A DNA stretch of 64,000 nucleotides from CAVTPU01 sp963736695 (GCA_963736695.1 CAVTPU010000001.1:124001-188000); one strand, 5' to 3'; shown: positions 1 through 8,287, counted from the stretch's first letter. Numbers and translations: made by a program. Notes: generated by a model from the letters alone, not told the origin.

Positions 1-626
1 TCGGCGACCAGTCGGGCGGTCTCGGCCAACTGGGACACATACCGTTCCCCGGTTGGACCGCTGGCCCGCTGCGCGGCGACCGGGATCGAGTGCGCGGTGA
101 AGACCACTCGCACCGCGTCATGGTCCACATCGGAGAGTCGCTCGAGGCCAGCGCGCACCGCGTCGGCGTGCGGCCCCACATAGCCTGGATGATCGTGGTA
201 GTGCCGGATCTTGTCGACGACGGGTGCGCCCGAGCCGAGTTCGGCTCGGGCGGAGGCGATGTCGTCGAGATATTGACGACAGGATGAGGCGCCTCCGAAC
301 GGGCTGGTCACGAAGGCGAGCGCCCGCCTGACCCCGTCGTCGCGCATTCGGGCCAGCGTGTCGACCAGACAGGGATGCCAGTTCCGATTGCCCCAATATA
401 GAGGCAAATCGATCCGGTCGGGCGAGCCGCGCAGCGCGGCCAGCAGGTCACGGCATTGCTGGTTGATCGGCGAGACCCCGCCGAAATGCTGGTAATGCTC
501 GGCGACGACGGCGAGCCGCTCGTCGGGAATCCCCCGGCCTCGCACGACTGTGCGCAGGAACGGCATGACGTCGTCGGGACCCTCGGGCCCCCCGAAGGAG
601 ACGAGCAGCACCGCGTCATATGTCAC
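1..626 (-). CDS. hemH: ferrochelatase (coproporphyrin/protoheme ferrochelatase), 3' end outside window
   Basis: Inserts Fe2+ into the porphyrin ring at the end of heme synthesis. Read on the minus strand from a GTG at 626-624, the protein opens VTYDAVLLVSFGGPEGPDDV, the classic ferrochelatase N-terminus, followed by HFGGVSPIN, LPLYWGNRNWHP and, further on, FTAHSIP, which carries the conserved histidine. About 208 residues are visible; the C-terminus lies beyond position 1. An in-frame stop sits two codons upstream of the GTG, so the start is well constrained. No Shine-Dalgarno is obvious; a TAGACA-like -10 lies just upstream, so a leaderless transcript is possible (inference). It is divergent from the PH-domain genes. 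Confidence 0.93.
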   Translation of the reverse strand, partial: MTYDAVLLVSFGGPEGPDDVMPFLRTVVRGRGIPDERLAVVAEHYQHFGGVSPINQQCRDLLAALRGSPDRIDLPLYWGNRNWHPCLVDTLARMRDDGVRRALAFVTSPFGGASSCRQYLDDIASARAELGSGAPVVDKIRHYHDHPGYVGPHADAVRAGLERLSDVDHDAVRVVFTAHSIPVAAQRASGPTGERYVSQLAETARLVA

Positions 627-667
627 GACTCATGTCTACTCCGAGAGGTGCGGCCTAAGCTGGTCGG

Positions 668-1156
668 GTGACGGTCTTCACCACGTGGCCCGCCGATGTG
701 CGGTGGCGTCGGGTCTCCCCCCGGTTGGTTTGGGTCGAGGCGCTGACGCTCCTCGGTCTGTTCGCAGTGCTCACGGCGTTGTGCGTCGCAGGCTGGTTGA
801 TCTTTCATGCCATGCTGGCCTGGCTGGTCGCCGCGATCGTGTTGGTGGGTTCGGTCGTGCGGCTCGCGCTGCTGCCTCGAACGGTGCGGGCGTGGGGTTA
901 TGCGGAACGGGCCGACGACCTGCTGGTGAGGCATGGTCGACTCAACCGCAGACTGTCGATCGTTCCCTATGGGCGAATGCAGTTCGTCGATGTCACCGTC
1001 GGCCCGGTGGAGCGTCTGTTCGGCCTCGCCACGGTGCAGTTGCACACCGCCGCGGCGGCCAGTGACGCACGCATTCCGGGTCTGGTCCCCGCCGAGGCGG
1101 CGCGCCTGCGTGACCGGTTGACCGCGTTGGGCGAGGCGCGGGCGGAGGGCTTGTGA
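668..1156 (+). CDS. bacterial PH-domain (DUF304/YdbS-like) membrane protein
   Basis: A 162-residue protein starting at GTG 668. Two hydrophobic segments at about residues 23-45 and 49-69 form a membrane hairpin, followed by one bPH_2 (DUF304) domain with the family signature of a Tyr-Gly-Arg-Met-Gln turn (residues near 98-103) and VERLFGLATVQLHTA. Proteins of this type occur as YdbS/YdbT pairs. Their function is unproven, and in Bacillus they are linked to antimicrobial-peptide tolerance. Its stop overlaps the GTG of the next gene by 4 bp, so the two are almost certainly co-translated. A TAAGCT hexamer at 656-661 lies only 6 nt before the GTG, which fits a leaderless start (inference). Confidence 0.85.
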   Translation: MTVFTTWPADVRWRRVSPRLVWVEALTLLGLFAVLTALCVAGWLIFHAMLAWLVAAIVLVGSVVRLALLPRTVRAWGYAERADDLLVRHGRLNRRLSIVPYGRMQFVDVTVGPVERLFGLATVQLHTAAAASDARIPGLVPAEAARLRDRLTALGEARAEGL

Positions 1157-2658
1157 CGACGGTTCCGGCGACCGACACGGAGAGCACCGGCAAAGCCAGC
1201 GAGGTGGGCACCGGTGGGACAATCGCCGTCGTTCCGGCCGCCGACGCCGCAGGCGACGCGACCCGTCGACGCCTGCACCCGTTCACCCCGCTGCTGCGTG
1301 GTGTGAAGCTGGTCACCGTGGCCGTGGCGGCCGTCTCCTGGCAGGGCTATCGCGATCTGGGCACACGCGGGTGGCTCATCGCGCTGGCCGGCGTGATCGT
1401 GGCGGCGCTCGCCGGTTCGGTGGTGATGTGGCTGGTCACCGGCTATCAGGTGGTGGGTCGCGAGTTGCGGGTGCACGAGGGGCTCGTGTGGCGGCGTACC
1501 CGTGCTATTCCGCTCGAAAGACTGCAGTCGGTCGAGCTGGTGCGGCCGTTGCTTGCCCGGCTCTGCGGCCTCGCTGAGCTGCGCCTCGAGGTCGTGGGCT
1601 CGGACAAGACCGAGGCGCCGCTGGCGTTTCTCACCGTCGCGGAGGCGACCCGGCTGCGGGCCTCCCTGCTCGCGTTGGGCCGACGAGGTTCTCGCGCCGC
1701 TGGGACACACGCCGCAGCGACGCTCCCCATGGGGACACTCCCCACCGAACCACACGCCGCTGGGTCCGGGATGTCGGCCGCCGGGGTGCCGACTGCGGAC
1801 GGGGCGCCGGTTGACGGATCCGTGGCCCATCGTCGCACTCCGGCCGAGCACGTCATGCACGTGACACCGGGCCGGGACATCGTCATTTCGCAGCTGCTGC
1901 GCCCCCAATGGTGGGTGCTGCCACTCGCGGTGGCGTCGCAGATTGTTCTCGCCGTGGCCGAAAACGATCTGAGCGGGGTCGGCGTCGCCAGCGCGATCAC
2001 CGCGACGGTCGGCGCGTTGTCGGTGCCGGTGCGAGTGCTGTTGCGGTCGTGGAACTTCACCATCGCTCTCGGCGACGACGGCGGGCTGCGGTTGACCCGC
2101 GGACTCGTCGAGACGCGCAGCCAGCTTGTGCCTGCGGGCCGGGTGCAGGCGGTGCGGGTCGAGTGGCCGCTGTTGTGGCGGGGCTTCGGTTGGCTGCGCG
2201 TGCGGATGCAGGTGGCGGGCATGCCCGACTCGGAGGAGGACCCGGGTGCCGGATGGCTGTTGCCGGTCGCCACAGTCGACGTGACACAACGGGTGATCGC
2301 CGCAGCGGTCACTGGATTTACCCTCACCGATGTGAAGCTGTGTCGTGTGTCGCGGCGCGCCCGGTGGCTGGCCCCGTTGGGGCACCGCCGCCTCGGCTAT
2401 CAGCTGACCGACACCGCATTCGTCAGCCACAGTGGACTCGTCACCCGCCGTCTCGTCGTCGCCGGATATCAGCGCATTCAGAGTGTGCGGGTGCGCCAGA
2501 ACCCGGTGCAGCGGCTCTTCGGTGTGGCGAGCGTGCACGCCGACGTCGCCGGGGGGCAGCTGACTGTGGTGGCGGCGCATCTTGACCTCGCCGTCGCGGG
2601 CGAGCTGGCGTTGCTCCTGACCGACGCGTGCCGGGCGCACCGGGCGTCAAACCACTGA
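1153..2658 (+). CDS. bacterial PH-domain (DUF304/YdbT-like) membrane protein, three repeats
   Basis: A 501-residue partner of the preceding gene, starting at GTG 1153 inside its stop codon. Hydrophobic pairs lie at about 55-95 and 250-295. Three DUF304/bPH_2 modules can be followed by their repeated signature of an arginine-rich strand, then IPLERLQSVELVRPLLARL, then LVPAGRVQAVRVEWPLLWR, then YQRIQSVRVRQNPVQRLFG. A Gly/Ala/Pro-rich linker of about 70 residues (near 180-245) separates module 1 from the rest. This domain order matches YdbT. It runs opposite to hemH and fabI and separates them. Confidence 0.83.
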   Translation: MTTVPATDTESTGKASEVGTGGTIAVVPAADAAGDATRRRLHPFTPLLRGVKLVTVAVAAVSWQGYRDLGTRGWLIALAGVIVAALAGSVVMWLVTGYQVVGRELRVHEGLVWRRTRAIPLERLQSVELVRPLLARLCGLAELRLEVVGSDKTEAPLAFLTVAEATRLRASLLALGRRGSRAAGTHAAATLPMGTLPTEPHAAGSGMSAAGVPTADGAPVDGSVAHRRTPAEHVMHVTPGRDIVISQLLRPQWWVLPLAVASQIVLAVAENDLSGVGVASAITATVGALSVPVRVLLRSWNFTIALGDDGGLRLTRGLVETRSQLVPAGRVQAVRVEWPLLWRGFGWLRVRMQVAGMPDSEEDPGAGWLLPVATVDVTQRVIAAAVTGFTLTDVKLCRVSRRARWLAPLGHRRLGYQLTDTAFVSHSGLVTRRLVVAGYQRIQSVRVRQNPVQRLFGVASVHADVAGGQLTVVAAHLDLAVAGELALLLTDACRAHRASNH

Positions 2659-2680
2659 CCCGTACGGGCGAATGGGTTGT

Positions 2681-2698
2681 CAGCCCCGAGCCGGGCTG
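2681..2698. terminator. short hairpin between convergent PH gene and fabI
   Basis: CAGCCC (2681-2686) pairs with GGGCTG (2693-2698) around a six-base loop, in the 74-bp gap between two convergent genes. There is no U-tract, so this is a weak factor-independent terminator candidate at best. Confidence 0.3.
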
Positions 2699-2732
2699 GA
2701 GTCTCGACGCGCCGGAGGAGCGGTGAGACGCC

Positions 2733-3500
2733 TCAGGCGCCGACCGCGTGATAGCCGCCGTCGACGTGGACGATCTCGCCCGTGGTGGCCGGGAACCAGT
2801 CGGACATGAGCGCGCAACAGGCTCTCGCCGACGGTTCGGTGTCCGTGATGTCCCAGCCCAGCGGGGCGCGTTCGATCCACGACTCTTCGAACTTCTCAAA
2901 CCCCGGGATCGACTTGGCCGCCATGGTGCGCAGCGGACCGGCCGACACGAGGTTGACCCGAATGCCCTTGGGGCCGAGGTAGCGGGCAAGGTAGCGGCTG
3001 GTCGACTCCAGTCCGGCTTTGGCCACGCCCATCCAGTCATAGACGGGCCAGGCCTGGGTCGCGTCGAAGGTCAGTCCGACGATCGACGCACCGGGCGAGA
3101 GCAGCGGCTCGCAGGCGACGGCGAGCGCCTTGTAGGAGAAGGTCGACACGTGCAGTGCGGTCGCGACGTCGGGCCATTCGGCGGTGAGGAACCCGCCGCC
3201 GAGCACGCTCTGCGGCCCGAAGGCGATGGCGTGCAGCACACCGTCGAGTCCGTCGACGTGCTCGCGCACGCGGTCGGGCAGTGCAGCGAGGTCGTCGACG
3301 CTAGTCGCGTCGAGCTCGACGACGGGGGCCGGTTCGGGCAGGCGCCGGGCGATGCGTTCCACCAACGACATGCGGCCATATCCGGTGAGCACCACGGTGG
3401 CGCCCTGTTGCTGGGCGAGGCGGGCCACGGAGAAGGCGATCGACTGTTCGGTGATGACCCCGGTGATGAGTAGCCGTTTGCCTGCGAGTAGTCCTGACAC
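2733..3500 (-). CDS. fabI: NADH-dependent enoyl-[acyl-carrier-protein] reductase, InhA type
   Basis: Reduces trans-2-enoyl-ACP in the last step of fatty-acid elongation (FAS-II). The 255-residue protein begins MSGLLAGKRLLITGVITEQS, the InhA-type Rossmann start (GxxxxxSIA). The catalytic Tyr and Lys are seen in YDWMGVAKAGLES, followed by RYLGPKGIRVNLVSAGP and the C-terminal GEIVHVDGGYHAVGA. It is the isoniazid/triclosan-target family. It lies 54 bp downstream of fabG in the same direction, reproducing the mabA-inhA order of mycobacteria. An EFEKFEESW-like substrate-loop region is present. Confidence 0.95.
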   Translation of the reverse strand: MSGLLAGKRLLITGVITEQSIAFSVARLAQQQGATVVLTGYGRMSLVERIARRLPEPAPVVELDATSVDDLAALPDRVREHVDGLDGVLHAIAFGPQSVLGGGFLTAEWPDVATALHVSTFSYKALAVACEPLLSPGASIVGLTFDATQAWPVYDWMGVAKAGLESTSRYLARYLGPKGIRVNLVSAGPLRTMAAKSIPGFEKFEESWIERAPLGWDITDTEPSARACCALMSDWFPATTGEIVHVDGGYHAVGA

Positions 3501-3554
3501 CGAAACCTCCGCGTTGCGTCCTCGTGTTCCAATGTCAGCTTAGAGGCGGCGGGT

Positions 3555-4259
3555 TCAGTGGCCCATGCCGAGGCCGCCGTCGACGGGGATGACCGCGCCG
3601 GTGATATAGCCGGCGTCGTCGCTGGCGAGCCACCGAACGGTGCGGGCGACCTCGGTCGCGGTGGCGAGACGGCCTGCGGGGATGGATCGGAGGATCTCGG
3701 CGCGGCGTGCCTCGGGCAGGGCGGCGGTCATGTCGGTGTCGATGAATCCGGGGGCGACGACGTTGGCGGTGACGTTGCGGCTGCCCAGTTCGCGGGTGAT
3801 GGAGCGGGCGATGCCGACCATTCCGGCCTTGCTCGCCGCGTAGTTGACCTGTCCCGGCCCGCCGTAGAGGCCCACGACCGACGAGATGAAGACCATGCGA
3901 CCCCAGCGGCCGCGGACCATCTTCGTCGCGGCGCGTCGGGCGCAGCGCCACGCCCCGGTGAGGTTGGTGTCGACGACCCGGGTGAACTGGTCTTCGCTCA
4001 TGCGCATGAGCAGCGTGTCGTCGGTGACTCCGGCGTTGGCGACAAGCACCTCGACCGGGCCCAGCTCGGCCTCGACGGTCGCGAACGCCGCATCGACCGC
4101 GTCACTGTCGGTGACATCGCACGGCACTCCGAGCACGCCGTCGGGTGCTCCCGAACCGCGATGGGTGATCGCGACACGGTCGCCCTGTTCGACGAAGGAC
4201 TGGGCGATCGCGAGCCCGATCCCCCGGTTGCCGCCAGTCACCAGCACGGTGCGCGCCAC
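3555..4259 (-). CDS. fabG: 3-oxoacyl-[acyl-carrier-protein] reductase (MabA-like)
   Basis: Reduces beta-ketoacyl-ACP with NADPH in FAS-II. The chosen start is GTG 4259-4257 (VARTVLVTGGNRGIGLAIAQ), because GGAGGAG lies directly upstream; the longer open frame to 4364 has no family homology. SDR features: TGGNRGIG cofactor loop, NAG (LVANAGVTDD), catalytic Ser in FISSVVG, Tyr-x3-Lys in YAASKAG, and the C-terminal ITGAVIPVDGGLGMGH. Length is 234 residues, typical of the family. It heads the fabG-fabI operon. The upstream 225 bp (4260-4484) is shared with the divergent small-ORF locus. Confidence 0.94.
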   Translation of the reverse strand: MARTVLVTGGNRGIGLAIAQSFVEQGDRVAITHRGSGAPDGVLGVPCDVTDSDAVDAAFATVEAELGPVEVLVANAGVTDDTLLMRMSEDQFTRVVDTNLTGAWRCARRAATKMVRGRWGRMVFISSVVGLYGGPGQVNYAASKAGMVGIARSITRELGSRNVTANVVAPGFIDTDMTAALPEARRAEILRSIPAGRLATATEVARTVRWLASDDAGYITGAVIPVDGGLGMGH

Positions 4260-4477
4260 GCTCTCCTCCAGCACATATCGTCGGGACGCGTATCGCGCCC
4301 GACACGACGTCGTCGGCGCCGAGGCTACGGGTCGACCGACGCTCAACCCTAACCCTGGCCGCATAAACCATCCATTCGTACGACGAAGTTCGACCGCTAC
4401 CCGACACTGAGCGTCACAGTCACGCGTGTATCATGAGGACCGTCCGAGGCAGTGCGCCATGCCGACCGCGAGGAGGT

Positions 4478-4500
4478 GATCGCTATGCGAGATAGCGATC
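4478..4500 (+). promoter_or_regulatory. hairpin that encloses a start codon
   Basis: A perfect inverted repeat: GATCGCTAT (4478-4486), loop GCGAG, ATAGCGATC (4492-4500). The ATG of the next small ORF (4485-4487) lies at the top of the stem, and its Shine-Dalgarno GAGGAGG (4470-4476) sits just 5' of the stem. In RNA this would hide the start codon, which suggests translational control (inference). Confidence 0.5.
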
Positions 4501-4718
4501 CTCCGAGTCGTGGCCGGGCACTTCGCCAGTCTCGTTGACGCGGGCGCTCAATCCCGCACGGTCCCACGGATCGTCAGTCTCGACGAGACTCGCACCGTGA
4601 CACGTGTCGCCGATGCGACGCGTTGATCGACCGACCACAACTCACCGTTCACTGTTGCCGTTGCGGCGCCGTGGTGAGATATCCGCGCGCCGATGACCCG
4701 CCGGGAGTCGTCCGATGA
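4485..4718 (+). CDS. small zinc-ribbon reading frame with an in-frame TGA at codon 18
   Basis: From ATG 4485, preceded by a strong GAGGAGG, the frame reads MRDSDPPSRGRALRQSR and then meets TGA (4536-4538). The same frame continues open for 59 more codons to TGA 4716-4718 and encodes a ribbon with TCRRCDALID and HCCRCGAVV, i.e. two Cys-x2-Cys knuckles. No standard start codon lies in that frame between the TGA and the first knuckle. Its final stop overlaps the ATG of the next small gene (ATGA). Possible explanations: a 17-residue leader peptide followed by an unexpressed ribbon, a nonsense mutation (for example CGA to TGA), a sequence error, or stop-codon readthrough. I do not recognise a named family. 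Confidence 0.45.
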
Positions 4719-4804
4719 GCCGTTACGCAGTGCCTGTGGGGTTCACCCTCGCCGCGATCTGGATCGCCGTTGTCTTCGTGTTGGTCAATGGCGCGGCCGG
4801 CTAG
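4715..4804 (+). CDS. 29-residue single-pass membrane peptide
   Basis: The ATG at 4715 overlaps the preceding TGA by 4 bp. The peptide begins MSRYAVPVGFTLAAIWIAVV and ends FVLVNGAAG, i.e. one hydrophobic helix from about residue 6 to 24 with a short positively charged N-terminus. CGGGAG a few bases upstream can serve as the ribosome site. The overlap with the zinc-ribbon frame suggests translational coupling. Function is unknown; small hydrophobic peptides of this kind often bind or modulate membrane proteins (inference). Confidence 0.5.
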   Translation: MSRYAVPVGFTLAAIWIAVVFVLVNGAAG

Positions 4805-4892
4805 TCGGCCGGCCCAGGCGTCCGGAACGGCTTCGCGCGAAAACCATTCGCGGCGGAGCCCCCATGGGCGCCTCACACGAACAGTGGCCAAT

Positions 4893-5846
4893 CTATATAA
4901 GCCGAGATGTCCACAATAGACTCGCCACCGCTGCGGTGAGCCCGAAGAGCAGGCCGAACCCGACAAACCACACGACCACCTCGCGCGGTTTGGTGCGGAA
5001 TCCGATAGAGCTGCCCATGTCCTGATAGACCTGCTTGAGCGCGTCGGCGCTGGCCGCCTCATAGAAGTGTCCCCGGGTGGTCTCGGCGAGCTGCCGCAAC
5101 GCGGCCCGATCGACGGGCACCCGCTGGGTGACTCCGTTGATCTCGACGGAGCCGTCGTCGGTGCCGAAGGCGATCGTCGAGACCGGCACGTTGGCGGCCG
5201 AGGCGGCCGCCGCCGCCTCCTCCACCGACCGGCCCGCGGTGCGGTAACCGTCGGAGAGCAGCACGATGCGTGCCGGCGGGGCGCCCGCGGCCCCGTCTGC
5301 CGGAACTGCGGCGATCGCGTCGAGACTCGTCAGGACCGCCTCGCCGGTAGCGGTCGCCTCCGCCAGTTGCAGGCCGTCGATCGCCGAATCGATCGCGGCG
5401 TGGTCCTTGGTGGGTGAGACCAACACGTTCGCCGACTTCGCGAAGGTCACCAGACCAACGTTGAAGCTGTCCGGCAACTCGTCGACGAACATCTTCGCCG
5501 CGTTCTGCGCGGCGGCGATCCGGTTGGGCTCGATGTCGCTGGACTGCATCGACAGCGAGATGTCGATGGCGAGCATCACGGTCGCGCGTTCCAGTGGCTC
5601 CCGCACGTCGACCGAGGGCCGGGCCATCGCCAGAGACAGCACGGTGAGGCTCATGAGCACCGCCGCCGGCGGGGCATAACGACGCACCGGTCCGATCCCA
5701 CCCGGCACCAAGTGGCGCAACAGATCCACATTGGAGAACCGAACGGCGACCTGCCGGCGGCGCAGCTGGATCCACACATAGGCACCCGCGAGTCCGGCCA
5801 CCACCAGCAGCGCCAGCAGCCACCACGGTGCCAGGAAACGAATCAT
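4893..5846 (-). CDS. VWA-domain membrane protein (BatA-like)
   Basis: 317 residues from ATG 5846, whose TGA/ATG overlap with the upstream DUF58 gene fixes the start (the open frame upstream to 5912 is the DUF58 tail in another frame). Membrane helices lie near residues 7-27 and 57-75. A von Willebrand A domain follows, with the MIDAS motif DISLSMQ and a downstream LLSDGYR, and a last helix lies at the C-terminus (VVVWFVGFGLLFGLTAA). MoxR-DUF58-VWA operons are known as chaperone-like systems that mature or insert metal cofactors or envelope proteins; the client here is unknown. Confidence 0.88.
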   Translation of the reverse strand: MIRFLAPWWLLALLVVAGLAGAYVWIQLRRRQVAVRFSNVDLLRHLVPGGIGPVRRYAPPAAVLMSLTVLSLAMARPSVDVREPLERATVMLAIDISLSMQSSDIEPNRIAAAQNAAKMFVDELPDSFNVGLVTFAKSANVLVSPTKDHAAIDSAIDGLQLAEATATGEAVLTSLDAIAAVPADGAAGAPPARIVLLSDGYRTAGRSVEEAAAAASAANVPVSTIAFGTDDGSVEINGVTQRVPVDRAALRQLAETTRGHFYEAASADALKQVYQDMGSSIGFRTKPREVVVWFVGFGLLFGLTAAVASLLWTSRLI

Positions 5847-6848
5847 CGCGCGGTCCCTCTCGTCCGGGCGTGCCGGGTGCCGGACACGAACCTGACGATA
5901 TCGAGCAGCCAATCGGAGTCGGTGCGCAGCCGCAGATGGCCCGCGCCGGCCTGGCGGATCGCGGCCGCGATCGCGGCACGCTGCTCGGCCGCCGCGCGGG
6001 CATAACCGAGCCGCAGCCGCGAGTCGGAGGTCTGCACCTCGTGCACGACGCCGGTCTCCGGGTCGACGACAGTGAGCACCCCGACATCGGGCAACTCCAG
6101 CTCACGCGGGTCGACGATCTCCACCGCGAGCAGGTCGTGACGAGCCCCGACTCGACGCAACGGACGCGCCCAGTCGGCCGGGGGTGCGAGAAAATCCGAG
6201 ACCACGGCGACGAACCCTCGGCGCCGGGGCGGGCGGTTGATCGCGTCGATGACGGCGGCGAGGTCGGCTCGGCCGGACCGCGACGGGGTGCGCGCGATCG
6301 CGCTGATCAGCCCCTGGGCGTGCCGCCGACCGGACCGCGCGGGCAGAACCCGCAGAGACCGTTGCGCGCCGGCACCGATGACCGGTGCCACCGTCAACCC
6401 GCTCGGCACCGTCGCCGGTGCCACCGTCAACCCGCTCGGCACCGTCGCCGGTGCCGACGACCGCCCCGATGCGGTTGCCGCCCCGCACCCCCAAGTGCGC
6501 GACCGCCGCGCTGGCGGCGATCGCCAGGTCGCGTTTGAGGCAGTCGCCGGTGCCGAAGTCGAGGCTCGCCGAGAGGTCCACCGCGAGCCACGCCTCCAGC
6601 TCGCGGTCGGCGATCGACTGCCGCATATAGGGCGTGGCGGTGCGGGCGGTGACCGGCCAGTCCATGCGACGCACGTCGTCGCCGGGGCGATATTCGCGTG
6701 ACTCGCCCGGTTCGCTGCCCGGACCGGGCAGCAGACCCAAATAGTCACCCTGCAGCAGGCCGTCGAGGCGCCGGGTGATCGTGAGCTGAAGTCGGCGCAG
6801 CGCGGCGTCGGCCCGGTCCGCCCGCAGTGGCAGCGCCGTCTGACTCAT
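5843..6848 (-). CDS. DUF58 domain protein, reading frame broken by a +1 shift
   Basis: The N-terminal half reads from ATG 6848 (SD GAGGAG): MSQTALPLRADRADAALRRL, then GDYLGLLPGPG, EYRPGDDVRRMDW (the DUF58 signature) and LDFGTGDCLKRDLA. The C-terminal half (VIGAGAQRSLRVLPARSGRR onward, ending RFVSGTRHARTRGTAR) lies in a different frame. The change occurs between about 6365 and 6455, inside or next to a 33-bp tandem duplication. One extra base restores or breaks the frame. It sits between MoxR (28 bp gap) and the VWA gene (4-bp overlap), so an intact product is expected. A sequence error is the most likely cause. Confidence 0.8.
6384..6455. repeat. two exact 33-bp tandem copies plus 6 bp inside the DUF58 gene
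   Basis: The unit beginning GGTGCCACCGTCAACCCGCT occurs at 6384-6416 and again at 6417-6449, and a third copy starts (6450-6455). In the upstream frame it encodes the 11-residue unit DGAERVDGGTG twice. 33 is a multiple of 3, so the duplication alone does not shift the frame, but it marks the spot where the frame is lost. Confidence 0.8.
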
Positions 6849-6876
6849 CGTTCTCCTCTCCGCGCGGGTGTGGGGC

Positions 6877-8052
6877 TCAGCGCCCCGGCCACCGGGGCAA
6901 CGTCGAGCCTGCGCCGGAGGGCGAGCGGGTCGGCACGACGCCGTCCGCCTTGTGCCCATCCGACGCGTACGGGTGCTGGCCGTGCGCGGCTGGCGCGGGG
7001 GGCGCGTCGGGTGTGCTGGCCGGCGTCGCGCTCTGCCGGGGTGACACGGTGGGCGCGGGCACCACCTGCAACACCCGTCGCACGATGGCGTCGGCGGGGA
7101 CGTCGTCGGCGAGCGCGTCATAGCTGAGCACGAGCCGGTGACGCAGCACGTCGGGGGCGACGTCCTGCATGTCCTGGGGCAGCGCGTAGTCGCGTCCACG
7201 CATGAGCGCGAGGGCGCGGGCCGAGCGCACGATGCCGAGCGAGGCTCGGGGGCTGGCCCCGTATTGGATGAGGCCCGCGATGTCGGACAGGCCGTGCTCG
7301 GTGGGTGACCGGGTGGCCACGACGAGGCGTACGGCGTAGTCGACGAGCGCGTTGTGCACGAAGACCGCGTCGGCGCGGTTCTGCAACCGGATGAGCTGGT
7401 CGGATTGGAGCACCTGGGTCGCCTTCGGGATGCGGACACCGACCCGATAGACGATCTCGCGTTCCTCCACGTCGCTCGGATAGCCGACGACGATCTTGAG
7501 GAGGAATCGGTCTCGTTGCGCCTCTGGGAGCGGATAGACGCCTTCCTGCTCGATCGGGTTCTGTGTCGCCATCACGAGAAACGGGGTGGGCACGGGGAAT
7601 GTCTGCCCGCCGATCGAGACCTGCTGTTCGGACATCACTTCGAGAAGTGCGGACTGCACCTTGGCCGGCGCCCGGTTGATCTCGTCGGCGAGCAGGAAGT
7701 TGACGAACACCGGACCGAGTTCGACGTCGAAGGTCTCGCTCGACGAGCGATAGATGCGGGTGCCGATGATGTCGGCGGGCACAAGGTCGGGGGTGAACTG
7801 CATGCGGGCGAAGCTGCCGCCGACGACGGTGGCCAGGGTCTCCACGGCGAGGGTCTTCGCCACGCCGGGAACGCCTTCGACGAGACAGTGGCCGCGGGCG
7901 AGCACGGCGACGAGCATCCGTTCGATCATCGCGTCCTGGCCGACGATGACCCGTTTGACCTCGAACAACACCTGTTCGAGCAGGGTGGCGTCTTGAGCCG
8001 GGGTCGCCCCGTCGTCGCCGGTCGGGTCCGGTGACGGGTTCGCGTCGGACAC
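6877..8052 (-). CDS. MoxR-family AAA+ ATPase
   Basis: 391 residues from GTG 8052, chosen because AGGAGGAG precedes it by 5-6 nt (an ATG at 8100 in frame has no such site). The AAA_3 core shows Walker A GVPGVAKT, Walker B LLADEINR, sensor MATQNPIEQEG and the arginine-finger region LPEAQRDRF. A Pro/Ala-rich tail of about 50 residues follows the lid domain. It is first in the moxR-DUF58-VWA operon and would remodel client proteins together with the VWA partner. Confidence 0.93.
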   Translation of the reverse strand: MSDANPSPDPTGDDGATPAQDATLLEQVLFEVKRVIVGQDAMIERMLVAVLARGHCLVEGVPGVAKTLAVETLATVVGGSFARMQFTPDLVPADIIGTRIYRSSSETFDVELGPVFVNFLLADEINRAPAKVQSALLEVMSEQQVSIGGQTFPVPTPFLVMATQNPIEQEGVYPLPEAQRDRFLLKIVVGYPSDVEEREIVYRVGVRIPKATQVLQSDQLIRLQNRADAVFVHNALVDYAVRLVVATRSPTEHGLSDIAGLIQYGASPRASLGIVRSARALALMRGRDYALPQDMQDVAPDVLRHRLVLSYDALADDVPADAIVRRVLQVVPAPTVSPRQSATPASTPDAPPAPAAHGQHPYASDGHKADGVVPTRSPSGAGSTLPRWPGR

Positions 8053-8287
8053 TGCGCTCCTCCTGCGTGGGACCGGCGCACCGGCAACGGTGCGCGACAT
8101 CCGGTTCAATTCCCACCCAGCCTCGCATGAGCGCGCGCTGATTCCCCACAACTCCTGATGGTCTCGCCGTCTCGCAGAAAAATTTCTGGAAGCTTTGCCG
8201 GATTTCGCCTGTTTTCTGGCGATTTCTCGGCTGTCATCGCGGAGATCAGGTCTGGCGGACCGCCGAGGATTGTGCCTAACATAGAGA

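Noticed and set aside
967..2640. Long minus-strand open frame (557 codons) opposite the PH-domain genes
   Set aside because: Composition is Arg/Pro/His-rich with no domain; a typical high-GC antisense shadow.
4536..4538. Selenocysteine codon
   Set aside because: The surrounding residues (QSR, then RGRSIPH) are not a redox site and the short stem after TGA lacks SECIS features; only kept as a remote option to test.
4693..5025. 110-codon plus-strand frame across the micropeptide and VWA gene end
   Set aside because: Out of frame with the small peptide, runs antisense into the VWA gene, and has no ribosome site or domain.
8101..8116. tRNA T-arm-like GGTTCAATTCCC
   Set aside because: No acceptor, D or anticodon arms can be folded around it, so it is not a tRNA.
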